DNA from: an uncultured Lachnospiraceae bacterium
Lineage (GTDB): Bacteria > Bacillota > Clostridia > Lachnospirales > Lachnospiraceae
NCBI GenBank assembly: GCA_910585075.1
Contig: CAJUED010000072.1
Span: forward strand, 1-15,808
Length of the DNA: 15,808 bases
Direction of reading: 5' to 3'
Both the position numbers and the translations under genes were made by a program. Numbering within the stretch: position 1 is the stretch's first letter; each line of letters opens with the position of its first letter. Of this stretch, positions 1 through 6,027 are shown piece after piece. The notes beneath the pieces were generated by a model. The model was not told the DNA's origin. It saw only the letters and a program-made list of their open reading frames with translations, and did no database searches.

Positions 1-42
1 ACCTCCAAACTGAGTAATTTTATCTTACATCAGTTTGAAGGT
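1..42. repeat. imperfect inverted repeat at the window edge
   Basis: Positions 1-13 and 30-42 are inverted copies of each other with 12 of 13 bases matching, separated by 16 AT-rich bases. Read on the minus strand this hairpin lies about 45 bases downstream of the stop codon of the minus-strand gene ending at 88, so it could be that gene's transcription terminator. The U-tract that would confirm this would lie before position 1 and cannot be seen. No U-run follows it on the plus strand. Confidence 0.4.
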
Positions 43-87
43 TTACACAAACTTTAGGATAGTCCCCTTTTAATATATGTTAGTGTT

Positions 88-879
88 TTATCCGTTATTT
101 CCATAAAACTTATCATGCCATTTGACAGCCTCGTCACGGTATTTCATGGCGGTGTCCATAAGCTCCTCATATTGTTTACGGATACTTTGGATTAACTCAT
201 CGCGGCCTGAAAGATCCGACTGCAGTTTTGAGATTTGTTTTTGGGCTTCTGTAAGAAGCTCTTTGCTTTTATCCAGTTCAGCTTGTGTAAAAGAGAGTGT
301 TTCCTGAGTCTTATCCAGTTTGTCGCACCGGAGCGATTCACTGATTGTAAAAATAAATTCTTCCCTATCGTGGGAGAGATGTACAAGAAGCGTTCCTCCC
401 ATAGACAGGATACGAAGTGTGGGCAGCGAACTGAATACCGCTTCACCGGAGTCGGAGGGCGCTGTTTCTGATGAAAAAAGAGTTCCCGGCAGCAGGAGCT
501 TTTGCTCCGGCTGAAATGGAAGAACGGATTTCAGGCAGTAGCTGTTATTGACCGGGTTTTTGAGAAAATAGAATAGAATCAGGGTTTTTTGGATGACTGC
601 GATTTGCGGATAAAAGCAGTCGGGCGTATTGCGGCTGCTTATCTGATATAAATTGTCCTGTTCGATAAGGCTTCGGAGTATGATATCCCGGTTTGTGTTT
701 TGATAGGCGTAGTAGATGGTGTTATTATAAACCAGGTCGGAAAGATTGGAGGCGTAATCGTTGCACAGGATGATAGGCCTGGTCAGATTTTCCCCCACCG
801 AGGTTCTTAAACAGATATAATTTCCGGTACTGTATATGATTAGATTTTTTTCTGCGTCAACAGCATATACATTTCCCAT
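88..879 (-). CDS. Hypothetical protein, beta-rich domain plus C-terminal coiled coil
   Basis: I do not recognise the family. From the preferred start the protein has 263 residues. Residues 1 to about 180 are rich in alternating hydrophobic and aromatic strands (for example NNTIYYAYQNTNRDIILRS), which recalls beta-propeller blades. Residues from about 185 to 258 are strongly charged and heptad-like (ELDKSKELLTEAQKQISKL), typical of a coiled coil. There is no obvious signal peptide or membrane segment. The frame stays open to an ATG at 951, but the ATG at 879 is preferred because GGGGTG lies 6 bases upstream of it and the extra 24 residues look unlike a normal N-terminus. The gene is divergent from the cysteine-rich gene at 990 and shares its upstream region. 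The coiled coil suggests self-assembly or scaffolding. A role beside the neighbouring putative spore-surface protein is speculation. Confidence 0.7.
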   Translation of the reverse strand: MGNVYAVDAEKNLIIYSTGNYICLRTSVGENLTRPIILCNDYASNLSDLVYNNTIYYAYQNTNRDIILRSLIEQDNLYQISSRNTPDCFYPQIAVIQKTLILFYFLKNPVNNSYCLKSVLPFQPEQKLLLPGTLFSSETAPSDSGEAVFSSLPTLRILSMGGTLLVHLSHDREEFIFTISESLRCDKLDKTQETLSFTQAELDKSKELLTEAQKQISKLQSDLSGRDELIQSIRKQYEELMDTAMKYRDEAVKWHDKFYGNNG

Positions 880-928
880 AGGGTTCACCCCATTTTGCAA
901 AATATTTCTTTTTCCTATCATTATATGG

Positions 929-957
929 CACATGATATGAAAAAATGACATATTATA
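929..957 (+). promoter_or_regulatory. sigma-K-like promoter for the cysteine-rich gene
   Basis: CACA at 929-932 matches the sigma-K -35 consensus mACm. After 16 bases, CATATTATA at 949-957 matches the -10 consensus CATAnnnTA at every fixed position. The expected transcript start near 965 gives a leader of about 25 bases before the ATG at 990. Sigma-K controls late mother-cell sporulation genes, many of which encode coat and outer-layer proteins. The same AT-rich bases read TATAAT on the minus strand (952-957), but I see no convincing -35 for that direction. Confidence 0.5.
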
Positions 958-989
958 AAGTAAAATAACTGAAAAAGAGTAAATGGCTT

Positions 990-1982
990 ATGGCAAAATG
1001 TAAATCAGGAAAATGTGGATGCAAAGCAAGAATTGTCAGCAATGTGATTCAGAATATGCAGGGAAATAACTGTATTGACGTATGTGCCAATCCAATCTGT
1101 GAGCCACCTAAGGTACTGAGCCTTATGGCACCACTCATTTATGATGAAATCGGAATTAATCTCTGTGCGTCTTTTACGCTGGGGACGGATGTTTCAACAA
1201 CTTATCCGACTGCAGTGTCGGCAACGGCGCATGTGCTGAATATCAGTTATACCTATGGTGACGGAAACGTTGTGATTGAGGCGATTACAGGCAGGCCAAA
1301 CTGCTATGTTGTTACTTTGTCGAATCTGTCAATTGAATTTGCAGTTAATCTTTATGATGAAAACGGAAGGCTGCTGGCTACGCTTTATCCCACAGCTGTT
1401 TATCTGCCGCCGGAAACAACAGCGGCTACCTATGATGAAGATACGAACCCAACATCTGTGGAACTGGAGATTTTTGCTCCATATGGAATCAGCTATGATT
1501 TAGGTGCAGCTCCTAACGCGGCTCCTACTCCGAATATCAATTATGTTGGTTTTTTGGAAACCAATAATTATATCAGGCAGGGTCTGAATCTTTATGCTAT
1601 GGCAAAGGTTCTGGGATTCGATACGGATGATGACACGGTTACTGTGGGTCTTACGCTTGTTCTGCAGAGTCTGTATTTTGCAGGATACCATGTGGAGAGC
1701 GCAGGTAAGATCAATACGCCGAAGGGAAGTCTGATTACGCCGGATAACAGCAGCTGTCTGCGCTTTGTTGCAGGAGATTTGCTGGATCTGGCAATCAAGC
1801 CCTTGGAGCTTGGCCCGCCGCTTTGCGAGGAGCAGTATAAAGAAAACTGTGGATCTTTGTGTAATTCACAGTGTGGTGTGGGAACCGGCGCGGGGGATGA
1901 CACGATTGTTCTTCCAGGCATTGGCGGCGGAGCCGCGGAAGCTGCCGGAAACACAGGCGATACCAAAAATACGGAAAGCTGA
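990..1982 (+). CDS. Cysteine-rich hypothetical protein, possible spore-surface protein
   Basis: This is a 330-residue protein of no family I can name. Its N-terminus is basic and cysteine-rich, with Cys at 4, 9, 11, 28, 32 and 37. A central beta-rich region of about 220 residues is rich in Thr, Tyr and Asn. A second cysteine cluster near the C-terminus (PLCEEQYKENCGSLCNSQCG) precedes a Gly/Ala-rich tail. There is no signal peptide or membrane helix. The ATG at 990 follows a weak purine stretch (AAAAAGAG), and no other in-frame start lies nearby. A sigma-K-like promoter lies just upstream and a strong terminator just downstream, so it is probably monocistronic. Cysteine-rich sequence, lack of a secretion signal and sigma-K control together suggest a cross-linked spore coat or exosporium protein made in the mother cell. 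This is inference from composition and promoter, not homology. Confidence 0.75.
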   Translation: MAKCKSGKCGCKARIVSNVIQNMQGNNCIDVCANPICEPPKVLSLMAPLIYDEIGINLCASFTLGTDVSTTYPTAVSATAHVLNISYTYGDGNVVIEAITGRPNCYVVTLSNLSIEFAVNLYDENGRLLATLYPTAVYLPPETTAATYDEDTNPTSVELEIFAPYGISYDLGAAPNAAPTPNINYVGFLETNNYIRQGLNLYAMAKVLGFDTDDDTVTVGLTLVLQSLYFAGYHVESAGKINTPKGSLITPDNSSCLRFVAGDLLDLAIKPLELGPPLCEEQYKENCGSLCNSQCGVGTGAGDDTIVLPGIGGGAAEAAGNTGDTKNTES

Positions 1983-2050
1983 TTGGCTAAATAAAGGTAA
2001 GAGTGAAGCCGAAAGGCCGAACGGTTACGGCTAAAGGGAAGTAAATTCAT

Positions 2051-2100
2051 GGAGCTGTTGCAAAATAGTGAAATAAGCTATCTTACAACAGCTCCTTTTT
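2051..2100 (+). terminator. rho-independent terminator
   Basis: GGAGCTGTTG (2051-2060) pairs perfectly with CAACAGCTCC (2086-2095) in a 10-bp stem, followed at once by TTTTT (2096-2100). The 25-base loop can form a small inner ATAG/CTAT stem. It lies 69 bases after the stop of the cysteine-rich gene and points in its direction. On the minus strand no T-run follows the stem, so it is not a good terminator for the helicase gene. The rest of 1983-2258 holds no gene I would support. Confidence 0.85.
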
Positions 2101-2258
2101 ATCCATAAGCTGGCTCGTGAAGCGTGGCAGTGTTTGATATCCAAATGCAGAAATGCAGATTCCGAAACAATTTTTAGCCCTTCCTGACACGGATTACCTG
2201 ATTTGCCGGGGCGAAGTACGGGAATAGCAAGAGATTCTTAATCGGATTGGAGATAGCA

Positions 2259-5200
2259 TTAGCCACCGTTGATAAAATCAAACAGGCTCATCTGGACAGG
2301 CTTTTCCGTCTCGTCATCTTCAGCGCCCTTTGGGCGTTCCCACCTAGCATTTTCCTCGGGAACTTCCTGTAAAAAGCAAGAGGGTTCCTGTCCGCAGACG
2401 AGAATGAGTTCGTCCTTTGCCCGGGTCATGCCCACGTAACACAAGCGGCGTTCTTCTTCCACGGATTCCGGCAAGGGTTTTTCTGTGGAATTTCCTATGG
2501 AGTTTCCTATGGGCTTTTCCATGGATTTTTCTATGGAGCCTGCGGCTTTTGAACTGCTAAATTCCAGGGGGAGGCGTCCCTTATCCATGCCATAAAGGAA
2601 AACTACCGGAAATTCCAGGCCCTTAGAGCCATGGAGAGTCATCAATGTTACCGAATCAGCAGTGAACTTTTTACCTCCATTTCGTCTTATGTCTCCGTCC
2701 TCCCCAAAGGAAAGGGTGTGGAGAAAGGCCTCCATGGTAGGGTAGAGTACCGACATATTAATTAATTTCTTTGTAGATTCTTCATTTTCAAAAGCAATAT
2801 CCGAAATCCATTCTTCGAGAAGTTTTGCGGGGCGGACTTTTTTCACTTTTTTCCGGTATTTTTCGTTCAGAAGGGTAAGCTGCTCCTCAGGAGATTCTTT
2901 CAGATAATGGAAAAGTAATCTGCGGCACAGTTCTTCCGGGGCTTTTTCCCTAGGATAGAGTGTCTGATAAAAGAAATACAGTGTAGCGCGCACATCACGT
3001 TCTGTCAGAAAATCTTCCCGACCGGCCACCTGGTAAGGAATCCCTTCCTGACGAAGACACTTTTCGAGGAGGGCAGCCTGCCTGTGGGTTCGGTAGAGCA
3101 CCGCAATATCTGAAAATCCCCGGACTGGGTGCTCTCCGTTTAAACTGCTTTCTTCCGTATCCAGCATGTCAATACCGCCTATCTGTCGGTTGATTTCTTT
3201 GGCTATAAAAATTGCTTCCCGCCGTTTATCCTGTACCGATATAATGCGGACAGAGGATTTGGTTTCCCTGTGTGCGGTCATGAGTCTGGTGCCTCCCTGG
3301 TTATGAGATATTACGCCCAGGGCCGCTTTCAGGATATCCGGTGTGGAGCGATAGTTATCCTCAAGGCGAATTGTAATATGGCCCGGATATTCTTCGGACA
3401 GTCGTTGGAAGATGTGTGGAGTGCAGCCCCGGAAACCATAGATGGACTGGTCAGGATCCCCAATCACAAATAATTCCTGACCGCCCCGGGTCCATTCTTT
3501 TATCAGGCGGTATTGGAGGGGATTGATGTCCTGAAACTCGTCAATGAGCAGATAAGAAAAGCATTTCCTCTCTGGCGCATCTTCCGGGATATCTGCCATC
3601 AACCGCAATGTTTCCAGAAGAAGGTCGTCGTAATCCATTGCCCCGGTTTCCCGCAGCAGCCTTTGATATAATTCATATACCCGGCCATTCTTTTCATCTG
3701 CCTCTGAAAGGCCATTTTTAACCTGGGAGAGTTTCTGCAGGAATCCCGTGGGGGAATCCTTTCTCTCAAATTCCCGCAATGCTTTTTCCGCCAGCTCGAC
3801 TTGAAGCCCGGTGTCAGCTATCACGAAAGAAAGCCCGGCATCTTGAAGGAAACGGTTGCAGATGGAATGAAATGTTCCAATCCGGACGGATGGGCTTCCG
3901 GAAGCTTTTGGATGGTGCTGGGCCTGCTTTTTCTCCGGGACGTTGTGATGCATTCGGGTGGTCATTTCCTCCGCCGCTTTGTTGGTGAAAGTTACCGCTG
4001 TGATTTCTTCAGGCAGCACTTTGCGGACATTCAGCAGATAATCCAGTCGGGCAATCAGAGTTTTGGTCTTGCCGGTGCCTGGGCCAGCTATAACAGCTAT
4101 GCTGCGGCCGATTTGCTCTACCGCTTTTCGCTGTTGCTCATTGAGAATCTGATATTCCTGGTGTGGTGAAGAACTTTGCAAGGGCTGTGGTGCCTTTTCA
4201 TTCGGTATTTTGTGCGGGGAGAGGTCGTCAGCGTTTTTTTCGGCCGATATTTTGGATGAGGAGAAGTCAGCTTTCTCATCATCAGGTACTTTGTGCCGGG
4301 AGAGGCCGTCTTCTTCCGGTTCTGCTTTTTGCGGTTGGTTCAAGGTTTGAAGTTCCGCGGCGGTAAAGAGGGATATCTGACCTTCAAGCATACTGATATC
4401 ATCCGGAGTTAACAGGCCTATTTTCCCGTATTCCCCGTCAAAGCCCGGCGTCCTCTGCACCTGGCCCCTGCGTAGTCTGTCAATCCCCTCTGCGATGAGA
4501 GGACCGGCTTCCTTTCGGATATCTTCAATGGGTATTTGCCGTAAAATGGAAAATTCCGGGCCAAGGGCGGTTATCATGTGCTGATATTGCTCCGCGGCTT
4601 TTTTCCCGGAAGAAGAAATACCTGTGGAGGCGCCTATGACTTCTAAAAGGGGCACAACGCTTTCAAAGGGGCGGGCAGATGGCAAGACAAAGCCCTCATC
4701 CCGGTCCGCCAGCTGTTCCACGCGGTTTAATACGCCAATGGTTATTTTCTTGCCGCATACAGGGCATTTATTTCCATATTTTATTGTTTCGGAAGGACTG
4801 ATACATAATCCACATTTTCGGTGGCCGTCAAAATGGTATTTTCCTTCCTCGGGGAAAAATTCAATGGTGCCTGCCAGGCCTTTTCCTTCCTGGATGGCGC
4901 GGGAGAGACCATCGTAGGAAAGCTCTATGTCAAATAAATTGGCCTCCCTGCCAAGCTTGGCCGGTGAATGGGCGTCGGAATTGGAAATAAGATTGAAGCG
5001 GTCCAGGGCGCTTACCCGCCAGTTCATGGGCGGGTCCGAGGAAAGCCCGGTTTCCAGGGCATGGATGTGGGGCGTCAAATCTTCAAAGCATTCCTCAATC
5101 CGGTCAAATCCGGAAAAGGCACCAAACAGGGAAAAGTGCGGCGTCCAGATATGGGCGGGCACGTAAATGCCTTTGGGGCTGGTTTCCAGCATGATCTCCA

Positions 5201-5621
5201 ACAAATCCCGGCATGGAATTCCCAGAATAGGACGGCCGTCAGAATGAATATTTCCGATTAACTCCAGGCGTCTTGCCAGTGCCTCGGCGTCTTCCAGACT
5301 TGGCAGGATTAAAAGGCTGTGTACTTTTCTTACCCTGTCTTTACTTTTATAAATAGAGCTGATTTCCCCGGTGACTACAAAACGGGGCCGGTGGGAGGGT
5401 GCCTTATCAAGGCAGTATTCCTTTTTCAGTACATACAAACCGTCTTCTGCAGGTTCCAGTTTTTCGGTCAGCTCCTGACGCCACGCAGGGTGAGTAAAAT
5501 CGCCGGTTCCTATAATATCAATTCCTTTTTTCCGTGCCCACATATCCAGATGTTCCGGTGTGCAATCCTTGCTGGTTGCCCGGGAATATCGGGAGTGGAT
5601 ATGTAAATCTCCTATGTACAT
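2259..5621 (-). CDS. EndoQ-like PHP endonuclease fused to UvrD/PcrA-type SF1 helicase
   Basis: This 1120-residue fusion has an N-terminal PHP domain (about 1-400) with metal ligands H7xH9, D41/H44, E86, H101, H156 and D215-A-H217. A four-cysteine zinc finger follows (C269, C272, C285, C288), an arrangement typical of endonuclease Q, which nicks DNA 5' of deaminated bases. A charged linker (about 400-490) leads to a complete SF1A helicase: Walker A GPGTGKT with K518, motif Ia TFTNKAAEEM (544-553), DEFQD with D694-E695, GDPDQSIYGFRG, LHGSKGLEFP, and motif VI CYVGMTRAKD from residue 1061. The ATG at 5621 is preferred over 5681 because GAGGA precedes it and MYIGDLHIHS is a normal PHP N-terminus. 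The likely role is cytosolic repair, nicking at a deaminated base and then unwinding; the coupling is inference. The gene diverges from the cas operon and is probably unrelated to it. Confidence 0.9.
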   Translation of the reverse strand: MYIGDLHIHSRYSRATSKDCTPEHLDMWARKKGIDIIGTGDFTHPAWRQELTEKLEPAEDGLYVLKKEYCLDKAPSHRPRFVVTGEISSIYKSKDRVRKVHSLLILPSLEDAEALARRLELIGNIHSDGRPILGIPCRDLLEIMLETSPKGIYVPAHIWTPHFSLFGAFSGFDRIEECFEDLTPHIHALETGLSSDPPMNWRVSALDRFNLISNSDAHSPAKLGREANLFDIELSYDGLSRAIQEGKGLAGTIEFFPEEGKYHFDGHRKCGLCISPSETIKYGNKCPVCGKKITIGVLNRVEQLADRDEGFVLPSARPFESVVPLLEVIGASTGISSSGKKAAEQYQHMITALGPEFSILRQIPIEDIRKEAGPLIAEGIDRLRRGQVQRTPGFDGEYGKIGLLTPDDISMLEGQISLFTAAELQTLNQPQKAEPEEDGLSRHKVPDDEKADFSSSKISAEKNADDLSPHKIPNEKAPQPLQSSSPHQEYQILNEQQRKAVEQIGRSIAVIAGPGTGKTKTLIARLDYLLNVRKVLPEEITAVTFTNKAAEEMTTRMHHNVPEKKQAQHHPKASGSPSVRIGTFHSICNRFLQDAGLSFVIADTGLQVELAEKALREFERKDSPTGFLQKLSQVKNGLSEADEKNGRVYELYQRLLRETGAMDYDDLLLETLRLMADIPEDAPERKCFSYLLIDEFQDINPLQYRLIKEWTRGGQELFVIGDPDQSIYGFRGCTPHIFQRLSEEYPGHITIRLEDNYRSTPDILKAALGVISHNQGGTRLMTAHRETKSSVRIISVQDKRREAIFIAKEINRQIGGIDMLDTEESSLNGEHPVRGFSDIAVLYRTHRQAALLEKCLRQEGIPYQVAGREDFLTERDVRATLYFFYQTLYPREKAPEELCRRLLFHYLKESPEEQLTLLNEKYRKKVKKVRPAKLLEEWISDIAFENEESTKKLINMSVLYPTMEAFLHTLSFGEDGDIRRNGGKKFTADSVTLMTLHGSKGLEFPVVFLYGMDKGRLPLEFSSSKAAGSIEKSMEKPIGNSIGNSTEKPLPESVEEERRLCYVGMTRAKDELILVCGQEPSCFLQEVPEENARWERPKGAEDDETEKPVQMSLFDFINGG
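2479..2538 (-). repeat. five 12-nt tandem repeats inside the helicase gene
   Basis: Five consecutive 12-base units related to TTTCCTATGGAG (plus-strand sense) fill these 60 bases. Each differs from the others at only a few positions. They encode five four-residue units, SIEK-SMEK-PIGN-SIGN-STEK, at about residues 1028-1048, between helicase motifs V and VI. The unit length is a multiple of three, so gain or loss of units would keep the frame. Confidence 0.85.
4204..4310 (-). repeat. imperfect 26-nt direct repeat in the EndoQ-helicase linker
   Basis: Positions 4204-4229 and 4285-4310 are near-identical with 3 mismatches in 26 and start 81 bases apart, which is 27 codons. They encode the similar linker segments DGLSRHKVP and DDLSPHKIP. 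The segment lies between the zinc finger region and the helicase, consistent with a flexible linker that grew by duplication. Confidence 0.75.
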
Positions 5622-5911
5622 TTTGTCCTCGCTTCTGTGATAGTTTTCTTTTAGGCAGCAGGTTATGGAGGTAATAGCCAATCAGACCTGACTCCATTCA
5701 AAATTTTATTTATCTATGCCAACTTCGAAATGATTTTTGTCGATACAAAGGTCAATTCCTGCGAACACGCCATCATTACAGGTAATTGACACCCTGTTTC
5801 CTGACGCCTTTTACCAGAAAGTCCTGTTTGTATTTTTATTCTACAGTTTATGTTGGATAAAGATGTTTGTCAATAACTTTCCGATTGCAGATGGAAAAGG
5901 GACAATATTGA
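5622..5911. other. divergent intergenic region without a gene
   Basis: This spacer separates the minus-strand EndoQ-helicase gene from the plus-strand cas promoter. The only open frame of note (TTG at 5737) runs straight through the cas promoter, has no ribosome binding site and resembles no family I know, so I do not call it. I see no clear promoter for the helicase gene here. A short palindrome, CAATATTG, lies at 5903-5910 just before the cas -35 box. Confidence 0.5.
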
Positions 5912-5939
5912 TTGACAAAAAATACTATGGTATTATAAT
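5912..5939 (+). promoter_or_regulatory. consensus sigma-A promoter of the cas operon
   Basis: TTGACA (5912-5917), a 16-base spacer and TATAAT (5934-5939) match both sigma-A boxes perfectly. Transcription should begin near 5946, about 80 bases before the cas3 ATG. The spacer holds the palindrome AATAC-TATG-GTATT (5921-5934), which overlaps the first base of the -10 box and could be an operator. It is the only convincing promoter seen for the seven cas genes, so they are probably one transcript. Strong boxes suggest constitutive expression unless a repressor binds here. Confidence 0.85.
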
Positions 5940-5944
5940 TATAC

Positions 5945-5973
5945 AAATATTTTGCCCCAAAAAGCAAATATTT
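5945..5973 (+). other. 5'-terminal hairpin of the cas transcript
   Basis: Positions 5945-5955 (AAATATTTTGC) pair with 5964-5973 (GCAAATATTT) apart from one bulged base, with an 8-base loop. Because transcription should start near 5946, this stem would lie at the very 5' end of the cas mRNA, where such stems often protect against decay. There is no T-run after it, so it is not a terminator. Confidence 0.4.
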
Positions 5974-6027
5974 ACTTGATAACAAGGGATAAAAGGAATA
6001 ATCAGACAGAAATAATTGAGGGCTAAA

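Noticed and set aside
2051..2100. Bidirectional terminator also serving the helicase gene
   Set aside because: On the minus strand the stem is followed by ATGAATTT and not a T-run, and it lies about 160 bases past the helicase stop.
2153..2227. 24-codon ORF after the terminator, starting MQIPKQFLALPDTDY
   Set aside because: No ribosome binding site or promoter and no recognised family. It may be part of a dispersed intergenic sequence, but that cannot be shown from this window.
3801..4169. 122-residue ORF opposite the helicase gene
   Set aside because: It is a shadow of the conserved helicase frame on the minus strand, with no motif of its own.
5737..5979. 80-residue hydrophobic ORF between the helicase and cas3
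   Set aside because: TTG start without an SD, low-complexity AT-rich sequence, and it runs through the consensus cas promoter and the transcript start.
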